From: Jackrogersella multiformis
Taxonomy: Eukaryota; Ascomycota; Sordariomycetes; Xylariales; Hypoxylaceae
Assembly: GCA_902806575.1 (NCBI GenBank)
Contig: CADCXD010000011.1
Coordinates: 310,001 to 374,000 of the forward strand
Length of the DNA: 64,000 nt
Direction: 5' to 3'
Below, piece after piece: positions 32,603 through 44,208 of the stretch; position 1 is the stretch's first letter; every line of letters starts with the position of its first letter. Made by a program: the position numbers and the translations under genes. The notes below the pieces were generated by a model, which saw nothing but the letters and a program-made list of their open reading frames with translations, was not told where the DNA came from and ran no database searches.

Positions 32603-35600
32603 ACAAACGATGCGACGGCGTCGAACCGGCGAAAGCGTATACATCGTCAGCGCTGACTGCCCGCTTTGCGCGACTTACCACCCGTGGCTCGACGGCTCTC
32701 GCGCGCCCTCCCTCCTCCTCCTGCTTCCCCTGTGACGTGACGAGTCGTCCCCGAGCGGGGTAAGCAGCGCCACAGCACTACTGAAGGCTAGGTACCTATG
32801 CAACATCGTCCAGGACCGCCTCGACGCAGGGCGCCCCCCTCTCGCACGATCATAACATGATCTTCCCTCGCCGACCTGGGTCGATGGCCCGATCGCACGC
32901 GAGGGGGAGCGTGGCTGCGTCGGAGCCGAGGGCGGTGTCGCTCGCACCTACTGCCGGGGAAACAATCCCAGCGCTCGCACGGCAGATCGAGCGGCACGGG
33001 AAGCATGCCTGTGGCGCGAAGACGGGCCGCCGCGGCGCGTGCCGGTGTGCTGCGCTGCACAGAAGACGCTACTTTCTCACCCCCGCGTAAAGTTCCCGTT
33101 CGCGTTCGTGGAGGCGCCGCCGAGGGGGTGCGTGGCCAGGCCACCCATCGAAGGGAATTGCGTGTCGAGCTGTGGTGGCGCGGACAAGGCAAGACGGCTA
33201 GCTGGCTGGCTGGGTTTCTGCGATCGAGGCTGGTTTCAGCGGATGTGGATCGACGAGACGTTTCTGCTCACGTGCAGACGCCGCCGCCGTCTTACTGGGT
33301 GACATGCCAGCTTCCGTGACTTGGCTGTGGCAATTTGGAACTGCCGTTCGTGCAGGTGCACTACTATGGAAAGGGGCTGAGGGGGGCGGCATGGTGGTGG
33401 TTGTCTGCTAATACATATTCTCATCCCGGGAGTGATCTGCCATCTGGCATATCCACCTTCTGTTCTATCGTTTCTCTAGTTCTGTCAAATTCCTCTACGG
33501 TTCTCGAAACCGATAGTTTAATTACCTGAGGTAATTTATCATCTCTCCACCTATTACGATTTATTTACTTCAAGTGAAGGGGTCTCGATTTATGCCAGCA
33601 TAGAAGATTGCGATGACGGCCCTAGTAGGCTGCTAGGTTAGGTAGGCTACTCCAATAACCCTTGACTTGTTTCTACAGTCTCTGAATCGAAGGCGTGTAG
33701 GCAGCACCGTACGAAATCGCCGCATCTCCTAATAATATCTCGTATATATCTCAGAATGTCAGGGGAAGGCCGGTAGAAGTTATTATTCCTAGTCAATCTA
33801 GATCCAAGATTGTGGAGCAAGCTGCAGCCGCCTCAACTACCAAGCCCGGCTAGGTGGATATTTGGTTTCGCTTTTGAAAGACCCACGACACATTCGTAAA
33901 TGGGGCTCGGCGGGTTTAACAAAATATCGTGCACTCTCTCTGTTTCGGAAATAGACATTGAGCTTTTCATTCGGTCCGAAATCCACACACAGGAGGGCGA
34001 GGAAGTTTATTAGGTAGTAGGTATTCTGGGGCGGAAATTACGTTTCCCATCTTGTTTCCCGTCACGATTTTTGTGTCGGAGGTAAGGTTGCCTGCCCTCT
34101 TATTATGATGTTTCGCTTCGAGGCATATTGCCAAGAGTTTTAAAGATAGGCGAGTTGATTTCTAGCAAGTGCTTGTTGGCAGCTCTAATACCTAGGTTTA
34201 TTGGAACCATGGCTTAGTCTTACAAAGGGAAGAGCACTTAGTTTACTTCATCAACGACGCACACCGAATACATTATGTGACCGGTGAAGATAGGCTACCA
34301 TTGATATCAGGATCTTATTAGATGAGTGTGCAAGGTCTTCGTTCAAAGATCGAGGACGTAGAGGTTCGGGAGTGGGTCAAAACGTCTTAACTATTGTCCT
34401 GGCTGGTCAAGATATAAGATCTGAAACTTAACACACGATTTACGGTATATTAAAAATCATATCACAACTTCTCTTATTGAAGTTATTTAAACGAGTGTGA
34501 GCCCTAACGAGGAAGACAAAGTGGGCCTATGAAATCCACAAAAGTGTTGCAAATTTTACACTGCTGAGGAAGAACCATAGACAAAGAGGTGATAATACCT
34601 ATACAATAGAGAACTTTCGACATGTTAGAATTCCTGTGTAACCACGTTCGATGTATAGGAGTGTCATTTGCTACATTAAGTCTATCTGCCGACCTTCGAT
34701 CTTTGATCTTGAAGACAAGGTCTCCAAGGCTTTTCTACGCTTGCGGTGCGGGCCGGACATTAGAACTCAATCTGGTGTATGTTCCCACATCCAACCTTCT
34801 AACGGGTCCCCTCAACTCGAATTTGGTTGAGGTTGTATTGTAATAGGTAGACGGTCGTATCTCGGGAGAGTGGATATCTTCTGGAGGGTTATAGGTGGGG
34901 TGATTCTTCGTTTTTCACTCCACGAGGAGCTATGTAACTATCCATAGTTTTATGATGTGATATGTGAGCTTAATAACACATCAACATCATTGACGAGGAG
35001 GTTGATGAGTTGAAAATGAAACCACGGCATTCATTGTCAAGGGTGGATTTAAGGCCAGCCCATTGCCAAGGTTTAGTTTCACACGGCAGCTCTTACACCT
35101 CCTAATTAATACAAGGAATCTGACGCTGATACCGGATTAGTACCCCCGGCGATTTCTCATTGGCTGTTCCTCTTACGATTTAGTCATGGAAACATTCCAC
35201 TGCCCTCGGTATTTTATTTATCACCGCGGCCACAGAGGAGAAGCAAGATGGGCACGGACGTTCTCGATGGGATATGCACGTGCACAGTTTAGTATGCGCG
35301 GTCCATCTGCTGGGGAACCTTTGTAGTGTAGTTAACCTACCTCTCATGTGGATAGCCTCTTCTTATTACGTGTACGGAACATAAATACACCAATAGAAGG
35401 TTTGATGAGGGCAACAACTTTCCTCGGTTAACTTGGGCGGTAGGCTCGCTAAGGTCAAGTTGTTTAACCTACCAGCTTGACACTATTTCATGAGTTCAAA
35501 CTAGTTTTCATATAATATATTCATATAAGTCTCTTGTGCATTAAAATACTTGCTTCGCATGTTTTGTGACAGCCACCACCTATCTCTAGGAACATGTCGG

Positions 35601-36054
35601 TATAAAGACCTAGTTAAATATTATAGTGATGTAGCTAACACAATACGTAAGGAGTGACAGTTAAAGTAGCTAACCTAAGGGCTCTTATGAAAGTCTATAG
35701 TTAATAGTTGTCGTTAATATAAAAACTTAGGTTTAATCTTTTTGAATACCTACCTAGATTTATCATTGCTAATAATCCGCTAACACAGCTCATTTGAAGA
35801 TGTAGACCAGAGTTAGCTTATTACTATTGAATATCTCAGGTATTAGTAGTAAGAGTTGGCAAGTTACCTTTAATTTGTCTAGTCATACTTAGGTAGGTAA
35901 TTTGCGTAAGTTTTATTGGTGATAATAAGCTACACTTACACTTAAGTTAAACAAGTTATATTTATTCGACAGGCTTTGCAAGTAATCACCGCATAATGAA
36001 CTAGATATCACCTTAGTTAATACACGAATGTCTTCAGTGGTAATTGCTAGGGCC

Positions 36055-36074
36055 AGGGTTAGGGTTAGGGTTAT
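36055..36074. repeat. Interstitial telomeric repeat
   Basis: Three AGGGTT units (GGGTTAGGGTTAGGGTTA register), preceded by a near-match AGGGCC, lie inside the chromosome arm. TTAGGG is the canonical telomere repeat of filamentous fungi. A short internal tract like this can mark a healed break or an old fusion. Confidence 0.85.
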
Positions 36075-36921
36075 GTTTAAATTTGAGAGTATTTAAGGTG
36101 TGGATATTATAAAAATCCATATTAATTTACTGTATTGCTGATATGATATAATCATACACAGAGAAGGTACTTTCAAATGTCGTTAAGGTAAGTATCACTT
36201 GGATATATCTGGTAGGTGACACATATTTATATAAAGACGATGTTTTAAGGTCGACATAGGACCATCTGAGATAAATTTAACCTATTCTACGAGTAGCAGG
36301 GACTCAATTCAACATTAATTCTATGCAAGAATGCCGCCGAAGTCCGGTCAATCATTTATGGCTGCTAACATAATATAGGCGGAACTTTATAGGAGAGGAA
36401 ATCGAATATCTATTATTTCAAGGTAGGTAGATAATACATTGCCTTTATGTGAAGGTACACAACCAGCTGACAACCAGCTGTTTCGACGGCTAAGACCTCG
36501 GTACGTCAGTATCTACTAATGGTATCTGATTCGGAACCCCTAACCTAATGGTATGCAAGATCATGCTACCAGCTGTCAAACAGCTGCACATGTCACTCTG
36601 CCAGGCGTGACAGACTTTGTGTGGACAAATTAAAGGACGCAAACCACGTGACTCCTCTTTCTATATCAAAATTGCATGCGACTGCTCATTTTTCAAAGTC
36701 TTACTTTCTTACATCTTATTCCTCGCATTTTAGATTATGATATAGGCGTGGGCATAGCCATGGATTAATGTGCTCTAAGATGACGCTGGTAGTTTAAACA
36801 GGAGATATTCAATATTCATTTGTTACAAGATACTAGAAAAAAATCCACCAGACCGAATAATTTATTAAATTCTTTTTAATACATTAATATATAACATCTA
36901 CCTGCTGGTTAAATATACCTT

Positions 36922-38864
36922 TCACGCCGTCGTTGTTCCCAAAGCCGTTATCGCCGCCGTCCCCGGTTGTGACAATCTCCCTTCACAATAGGACGTGCAG
37001 CATGGGGAGTCAAAAGGCGACCCGCACGCGCGGCAGTCGAAGCCCGAGCACGGATCGGAAGGAGGAGTCGTTGTGCTCGAGCTCGAGGTCGAGGTAGACG
37101 TGGTCCCGCACGAGCCGTTGGCGCAGCAGGCTGGCGAGCACTCGTCGCACTCGTTCTCGTTGCAGTTTCACACGTAGGTCACGGTGCACACGCGCGTCGT
37201 GGTGGTCGAGTGGCTGGATGTCGAGCCGATGCTCGTCGTAGGCGCCGAGTAGCCGCCCGAGCTGGGGTCTTGGTACTCCGGCGGGTAGCCGGTCGGGTCG
37301 GGCGTGCACCAGTAGCCCGAGCACAACGTGCCGCCGCAGGCGGTGCTGGCTCTCGCGCACGTAGGTCCCGCAGTGGGCCCAGACGTGAAGCTGATGGTCG
37401 TACCATCGGCGCTGGCCTCGTCGGCGGCCATCTCGGCGCTTGGGGCTGCGTACAGCGAATTAATGTATGCATCGCCTAGCGTCATGGTCGCCCAGACCTC
37501 GCCGTACCAAGTACCGATGGGCGCTGCCGTCTGCGTGCCAATGACCTCGGTGGACGAGTCCGAGACACTGATAGAGCAGCCCGAGATGGTCTCGCACATG
37601 GAGGCCGACGAAAGCGTCGGGCTGGCCGGGACGTAGGTCGTGGTGGTGCATGCCTCGGCCGTCTGCGTCTCACAGTCGCGCTCCTCGTCGGTCGTGATCT
37701 GGTTGTCGTTCCCGATGGTGATCTTGGGCCAGTTCGGCAGGTTTCCCTGGATGGTAATGTTGGATGGCCACTTGACCAGGCTGATGGGCGCGGGTCCGGG
37801 CCCGTAAGCGACCGGCGGCAAGATCCAGTGCCAGGCGCCGACGTGAAGCTCGCCCCACGAGATGCAGATGAAGAAGAACCATGACCTGCAAGGCACAACC
37901 ACGCCGTCGTCGGTTGGCTCAGGCTTGTCGATGGTTGTCGCAACTGGGATGATCTGGCCGTAGGCGGGCCAGGTGGCCCAGATGGGCAGCGGAGTCGTGG
38001 TTGAAGAGGTTTGGCCGGTGCTCCAAGCCGTGACCAACGAGCAGTCGACTGAGACCACGGCTGTGGTGGACGCAAGGAAGGTGACCACCTTGGTGGCTGG
38101 GCAAACAAAATTGAAGGTCAGCGAGGCCGAGCCTGTACATGTCGTGCCGACGACAGTAGACGGCGTAGCGAAGACAATGGACGTCGTGGCCGGACAGGAG
38201 ATGGTGATGGCCCCTGTCGAGGCTGGGAACTTCAGGGTCGTAATGGTCGCTCTGGGCACCGTGACGAAAAAGCCGATGGGAGGAGTGTAGTAGGTGGTGC
38301 TGCTGCCCAGGCTGCCGCTGTCCGTGCCGACGGGCTCGTCGCCCGGGTCCGTGAACCCGATGGTGGGCCCGACGTTCACCTGGGGCCATGGCGGGAGGGT
38401 GACGGTGCGCATGGTCACGCCGCAGCTCCCGTCGGGCAATGGGACGCCGATGGGCGGGATGTTGACGCTGGGATAGATGGTGATGGGCGTCGGCCCCGTG
38501 GACGACACATTAACGTTGGAGTAGGGGATGCCGCCTGTGACAACAGAGGGTATTGAGATGGTTATGGTGGTGGTGGACGTGACGAAGTCGGTGGTCCAAC
38601 CTTGCGACCGTGGTGCCCAAGAGCGCAACCCTCCTCCACGAGGCCTTTCATCTCCTCTTCGGGGTAGATGACGGTACCACTCCCAATAACCCCATAGGAT
38701 TTCTCGAGGACGACGAGGTTTATAGGTGGCCTGCCCATAAAATAATACCAGGGATAGTTGTTTATGCTCGGCATCGTGTACTTTGAATAATGCTGACTCG
38801 GCATGGACAGATGATCTCGCCGCGTGCATTGCCACCGCCCGGACAAGTCCCGTCGCCAAGGCAC
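36922..38864 (-). pseudogene. C-terminal remnant of a class V (GH18) chitinase
   Basis: No catalytic GH18 domain remains. The fragment begins near 38864 with SINNYPWYYFMGRPPINLVVLEKSYG...TVIYPEEEMKGLVEEGCALG, which I recognise as the segment after the GH18 domain in class V chitinases. At about 38595-38615 the frame shifts. The next frame (to 37168) carries the Thr/Ser/Pro-rich tail with TVTLPPWPQVNVGP, TSGPTAGPTC and Cys pairs. It stops at an in-frame TGA (37168-37170) inside a Cys-rich domain. The same frame then continues 81 codons (NCNENECDECSPACC...) to a TGA at 36922 with 14 Cys. Loss of the enzyme domain, a frameshift and a nonsense codon argue for a pseudogene. The family call rests on memory of the tail consensus. 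Confidence 0.7.
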
Positions 38865-39495
38865 AGAGAAACCCCGAGAGCTACATATTCTTTGTCGCGC
38901 ACTTGTACTACCTGTTTGGAGAATCAGAAGGTGATAGTAGTATTTCTATAGCCACCAACTGGGTCTTTGGGCTGGTCAAGCCGGCGGACAAGTGGATTTA
39001 TAGGGCGAAGGCTGTGGATCCTGAGGCATCCACTATAGCAACCTTTAAGGCACTGTCATACTCACCTTAGGAAGCCATATTTAGCTACATAAAACCCTAC
39101 CCATATAGCGCACGTAGATGGACTGAATAGCCAAATAAGCAATATGGACAATATCTACCTAGGTACTTTGAATCATAAGACGGCGTAGAGGAAGCTAAGG
39201 GCGTAGTGTATACTAATACCCGTAGGAGATACGGTACTGTGTTTTGTCAAGTTATATGCGTACTTGATAGGCCTGAAGCTGCCATAAACCGTTTATCCCA
39301 GAATTATAATATTCATGTGACAAATAGTTCAACAGCGAAGGTGAAGTTATTTATAACTGAAAGCATCGATTCTCCCAAAAGAAAACCGACCCCCCCTAAG
39401 AGTAAATGATTACGTTAAACAGTAGGTAGGTATTACTACACCATCGATATAGTAGATATTAAGCCCGAGATCTGTACTAGATCGACAATTGTCGT
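38865..39495. other. Gap between chitinase remnant and alpha-beta barrel gene
   Basis: The GH18 domain would be expected here on the minus strand, but all minus frames are broken by stops and show no GH18 motif. A plus-strand frame at about 38783-39070 lacks an ATG and a family match. Nothing else is seen. Confidence 0.5.
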
Positions 39496-40537
39496 TTACC
39501 GCAGCAGCAACTGTTGTTCAAGGAATTCTTTCATATTCTGTTCGTACTCCGCATCCTCCGCGTCCTCGCCCTCTCCCTCATCCTCCTTATCGGGGGCAAT
39601 ACAACACGGTGCCAACTGGATGTCCCAACGCTCCTGCTCCCAGGACGTAACCGGAGGCGTCACCTTTGCCACTGTCCGGGCCCACGACTCCCTTGCCAGC
39701 GGGCTTTTGGCCGAGGCCTCTTCCCGCTCCGGAGTGGCGCCGCTGTAGCCATTCCAGCGGCGGAACTCGCATAAAACCGCCGGCCCGGTCTCGTTTCCCG
39801 CTGTCGCCGCCTGCGGTCCCAGCTGCGAGAGGTCGCTGTCCACCCAGGCCCACGCCGTCCAAAAATGCATGCGCGAGCGTGGCCACCGGACGCGGAGGTC
39901 CTCGCAGCCGCTGGGCAGGAACTCGGCGAACGCGCTGTACACGGCGGCGCACCACGACTCGGGGACGGGGACGCCCGTGTATGGTATCGCGAGGGCGGTC
40001 AGCGTTACGCGGCCCTGCAGATCCTCCTCGAACCGGTATCCGGAATTCCACTGGAAGCTGGGGAACCGGGACGGCGCCGACGACAACAAAGCGTCGCTCA
40101 GGGACAGACCCCGCAGCAGCGCGCCGGACGCGAGAGAGGCTTGCGTGTCGCTCTCGGGCAGGCCTTGCAGAAACTCGGCGCAGGCGGGAGAGTCCTGGAA
40201 CTTCTTCAAGGATTGTGCTGATTCCCAGACTGATTTTACTGAGGTTCAGCAAAATGTATTAAGACCCTAAACCCCCAAGCCCCTAAATGACCTAGGAAAA
40301 AGAGGTCGGCCTAGAAAACTCACGAACGATCAAGGCAGCCTGCTCCGGATCATCGAGCTTCCTCCCCAGCCATACTTTTTGACAGCCTGGCACACCTGCA
40401 AGGGGACCGAGATTCGCATCCGAGTGGCCCGCCGACCATGTTGGCCAATCTTGCCCACGAGGTAGGTGGAATCGCGTCCAACTTGTTCGCTTGTGTTGTT
40501 GGCGGAGCTGGTTTTTGGTTTGCTTAACGCGAGCCAT
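39496..40537 (-). CDS. Hypothetical protein with ABM-like dimeric alpha-beta barrel segment
   Basis: Two exons, complement(39496..40238, 40324..40537), give 318 aa. The 85-nt intron (GTGAGT donor, CTCAG acceptor) joins EQAALIV-LKSVWESAQSLKKFQDSPACAEFLQGLPE. That segment (about residues 65-100) resembles the strand-helix unit of stress-response/antibiotic-biosynthesis monooxygenase-like (ABM) barrels common in fungi. A second similar unit may lie around SAPSRFPSFQWNSGYRFEEDLQGRVTLTALAIPYTG. No catalytic residue can be named. The C-terminus is acidic (DKEDEGEGEDAEDAEYEQ). The first exon starts with a basic stretch and could have a further upstream exon that I do not see. No signal peptide. Confidence 0.6.
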
Positions 40538-42407
40538 GACACAGCCGCACTAGATTGGGATGACGTTGATAAGGGGGTAGGGGGTGGTAGTGTAAGTGAT
40601 TTAGAGTAGATGCTAGATGCGTCACAGAGAGGGGTTTGAAGCATAAGATACATAAGATATAGCTCTACGAAAGGTGGGGCTATCGGAACAGCGGGCGGGT
40701 ACAGCGGGCGCTTAAAGAACGGGAGGCGGCGGGCAGTGGGGTGACGGAAGCCGGAATCCGGAAGTACAGTGGGTAAGTAAAGTGGTCCAACGCACCACCA
40801 CGATGAGTCATCAAACATGGTTCGTGCCACATGTTCGACAAACACTGATTACCGTTAACACCGATACGCACTGACCATGGTATACCTACCAAGGTACCTA
40901 GGTACGTAAGCCAAGCCGCATAAACTATTAGGCGAGTATGAGTGGACCTGGTTTACCTAAGACTTTCCCCTGAGCCTGTCAATCCACCGAACAACCTTGG
41001 AATTTATCCTCGATCAATCTCGATTCAATAAGCCAAAACTCCTTCGACGCGACATGCAATTATTGTACAACAAGACACAAAATCGACCAAAAAAATGCCA
41101 AGACGAGTAAATTTAGGATGGAAAAAGAGACGCGACATTGTTAGACCCGCCTTCTTATTATATCACGTATTATAATGGTCATGGTCACGATGCATCATCG
41201 CACGCTGTGTGACCTCATCGTCGTGACAGATATCAGCTGTCCAGTCCAGTCAGTCTCGGATATCATTGTCAAATACCATATCTAGTAAGTATGAAATACC
41301 TTTGTATGTACATACCTAATGCCAGATGTCGTCTACCGCCAAACTAGCGCCGGATGCCGCCGCAAATCTCCGATAGGAGGCCCGCGATCGAGGGCTTATT
41401 GTAAGCTACCTACCTAGGTTAACTACCTCTTTCTTTACTCGCAAATATTTTCGACGGGAACTTCATTACTATTGAATCTACATACCTATTCCGAGTTGGA
41501 CTTTTCACTATTCTCCTATTCAGGCTGGCTCAAGTGAGAGCTAAGTTAGGGAGAATTCGCTACTTCGGGTCAAGTTACTCGATGCGCTGAAAGTGTACGC
41601 AACTCACATCCTGGCTGATGTGTTGGCACAAGTAAGAAACCATTAGGTATGAAATCATGCGGGGATATATCATGCAGTCTCTCGACCAAAGTGGCAACGG
41701 CTTGTCTTTAGCGCTCAGCAGCTCCGCTAGTCAGATCAATGGAGACATTCGATGCGTCTATAGAATATGTATGAGCTAGTAACTTACCACCAAAGCAGCA
41801 AAGCTAAGCTAGCAAAGCTGGCCTGACTGGCTGAGGTTGCTGAGTTCCAGATGGATGTATGTAGGCCTCCCATCTGTGGGATCACACCTAGCCCGCACTG
41901 CCAACCCCTGCAATAACTGCCTACCTACCACCAAGACCCAAGTAGGTAAAGAACTAATAAAGAGAGACGTAATCCCCGTTGACATCATCTTTTATGCACT
42001 CTAAAAGCCTTTCGAGACTCACGACAGCTATTAGCTACACCGCCGAATCCTGACATCAACATCAACAGAACTAGAACGTTCGGAGAAAAAACTCCCAATC
42101 GAAGGACAAAACTAGCTGCATGAAATACGTCGAGGCGCAGCTCTTACTCCTATATGATAGGTCCCCTTTTTATCATCCTCGCGAGGTCTCCCACCGTCAT
42201 CCTGGCCTGTGTATCCTCACCTGCGTTCTTTAAAAGTCGCGCAGCATAACTTTACGACTGTGGCTTACGGTTCTCTCTCCTTTGAAACAAGGATCTATCG
42301 ACTGCATGCCTGCCTACCTACCAGCCCTACCTAACTAACTACCTAGGTAACTAAATAATCAAACTGAGATCGAACATTGTTTGTGACACTCAATCCCATT
42401 GCGCGTC
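40538..42407. other. 1.9-kb intergenic region between divergent genes
   Basis: This is the upstream region for both neighbours. It holds several TACCTAGGTA palindromes (40895-40904, about 41408, about 42340). The CT-rich part before 42408 is the likely 5' UTR of the Arg/Ser-rich gene. I see no gene. Confidence 0.55.
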
Positions 42408-43562
42408 ATGGCGTCCCGATCGAAAAATCGAAATAGTCAGTATGACGATCCATACGTTTTCGACGACCCCTACCGCCATTCAACTTCACCTATCGGAAAT
42501 TCCGCCTACGAATACGTCGGAACTGAAGAAGCCTCTAATGTTTCTAACAAGCCCCGTCGTGCACGATCTCCAGATCCCGAGCCTCGTCTGCGAGTAAACC
42601 AACCCAGAAGAGATTCTAGAACAACTAGTCCTCCGCGACGCCCTAGACACGAGAGGACATACACCCCGCCATCAAAACCCGATAAACGGTCTCCGCCTCC
42701 CAGGGCTTCCCGACGTGCCTCACCAAATCGCCAACCAACACGACAGCCGAGCAAAAGGGCTCCCGAGACCAGAAACCAAGATTCCAAAGTTCAAGGGTTC
42801 ACCCAACGACCCGGTGTCAAACGCACAAAGTCCATCGGCAAGCAAGGACTAAAGTTCCTCGGCGAAGCAGCGGCCATGTACGCCGCGACAAAAGGAGGGT
42901 CAGATGACCGCGGTCGTTCTCCTAGTCGCGATCGTGCGCACGGCAGCTCCTATAACGACTCGGAGCCGAGAAACCGCCGTCATCATCGGCACTCCCCCAC
43001 TCCTTCCCCATCGCCACCGCCCAGACGTCGCGCAAGAGCCTACAGCGACGATGCCGCCCGCCGGCATCGGAGACACAGATCACCATCCGCCAGCGACGAG
43101 TCGGACTACGACCGCGACCGCGGGCGGCGGCACCGGCGCCCGCGCGCCGAGTCGGACTACGCGGGGAGCCCCGAACCGTCGCGCCGCCACCGCAGCCGCG
43201 GCGCCAAGTCCGTCTCGTCGACCCACCGGTCAGGCGGGGCGGGGCGCTCCAGCAAGGCGCCGGACCAGGCGACGGCGGAGCGGTGGCAGATGGCGGCGCG
43301 CGCGGCGCTGGAGGCGGGCGGGCTGACGGCGTTCCGGCTGCGCAAGGAGCCCGGCAGCTGGACGGGCGAGAAGGGCGCCAAGATAGCCACCGCCGCGCTG
43401 GGCGCCGCCGCCATCGACGCCTTCATCGACAAGGACCCGCGGCGCGCGAAGTCGGCCGGTGGGGTTAAGGGGTTCGCCGAGAATACGATCAGCAGCTTGA
43501 TCGCGTCGAAGCTGATGGGGTTTAAGAGCCCCACGACGAGGAGTGGGAAGTCGAGACGCTGA
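42408..43562 (+). CDS. Arg/Ser-rich disordered protein with conserved glycine-zipper-like C-terminus
   Basis: A single exon of 384 aa, starting at the ATG in GCGTCATGGCG. Residues 1-130 are rich in Arg, Ser and Pro. Residues about 150-290 alternate RS/RH/RD pairs like SR-repetitive proteins. The last about 100 residues are ordered: a helix (ATAERWQMAARAALEAGGLTAFRLRK) followed by an Ala/Gly-rich segment (GAKIATAALGAAAIDAFI) and NTISSLIASKLMGF. A shorter Ala/Gly motif (KFLGEAAAMYAATKGGSDD) precedes the RS part. I know no assigned function. Fungal databases often label such proteins SRRM-like because of composition only. It could associate with RNA or membranes. Confidence 0.75.
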   Translation: MASRSKNRNSQYDDPYVFDDPYRHSTSPIGNSAYEYVGTEEASNVSNKPRRARSPDPEPRLRVNQPRRDSRTTSPPRRPRHERTYTPPSKPDKRSPPPRASRRASPNRQPTRQPSKRAPETRNQDSKVQGFTQRPGVKRTKSIGKQGLKFLGEAAAMYAATKGGSDDRGRSPSRDRAHGSSYNDSEPRNRRHHRHSPTPSPSPPPRRRARAYSDDAARRHRRHRSPSASDESDYDRDRGRRHRRPRAESDYAGSPEPSRRHRSRGAKSVSSTHRSGGAGRSSKAPDQATAERWQMAARAALEAGGLTAFRLRKEPGSWTGEKGAKIATAALGAAAIDAFIDKDPRRAKSAGGVKGFAENTISSLIASKLMGFKSPTTRSGKSRR

Positions 43563-44208
43563 GGGACGGTGGGTTGATTGGTTGAGTTGAGTTGAGTTGA
43601 CTTAAGATGATGGGGTTTGTGGTGCCTGTTTGTGGCACTTGTTTGAGCGTAGATTCGGTTGTGTAGGGCGGGCGAGGTGTCTCTGCTGTGACAGTTCTGG
43701 AGGCTATCGTATTAGATTGACGCTCGTGAGATTGCGTGGAATGGGCGTAGACTTAGGTATTGGTATAGGTGTAGGGGAATAGGAATGGGAATTGGCTCGT
43801 CTTGTTACAACGTTATGATCACGCTTTTGCTGTGCGGGATAGACCTAGAGGGATAGCATACAAGGTGTTATGGATTAGGCATTCGACTCAGTTTATTGAT
43901 TCTCATGTTTATGTAGTCATGCATATATACCATTGTTTCTATGTACATACTCCCGAGTTGTGCTAGTGGTCATGGATTCGATAAGGCCTTTAGCCCCCGA
44001 GTCCTACTGCTCGTTCTCTTATAACAGTGTTTGTCTTGTAACCTTTTATGCATGCTTTAGTGCTCGATTTATTATCAGCCTAGGATTTATTCATTAGCTT
44101 TCGCCACGGAGCAACACAGCTCGAGAAACTAAGCCTACCTAGGTACGTATCCCAAATACCACCATTATATCCCCGTATATTCTTTGTTCCGCTCGCTGGC
44201 TCTAGATT
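43563..44208. other. Intergenic, convergent 3' ends
   Basis: This is the 3' flank of the Arg/Ser gene and of the first kinase-like gene. A GAGTT microrepeat (three to four units) lies at about 43580-43600. No gene. Confidence 0.55.

Larger units (their letters stand above)
31080..36921. other. 5.8-kb gene-poor region
   Basis: I find no gene I can defend. Features seen: (CCCAT)n at 32580-32602; a GC-rich island at about 32680-33330 that produces long chance frames on both strands without family signal; an interstitial telomeric repeat at 36055-36074; and a CACGTG E-box at 36644-36649. The 34.4-36.9 kb part is AT-rich but not CpA-depleted, so it is not heavily RIP-mutated. Confidence 0.5.

Noticed and set aside
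32675..33319. Long overlapping frames on both strands in a GC-rich island
   Set aside because: Composition-driven; Arg/Ala/Pro-rich with no motif, and several frames are open at once.
34622..34843. 73-codon frame with ATG in the gene-poor region
   Set aside because: No homology, no splice-compatible neighbours and unremarkable codon use.
38783..39070. Plus-strand 95-codon frame antisense to the chitinase remnant start
   Set aside because: It starts at TTG with no upstream ATG in frame, has no recognisable family, and overlaps the remnant on the other strand.
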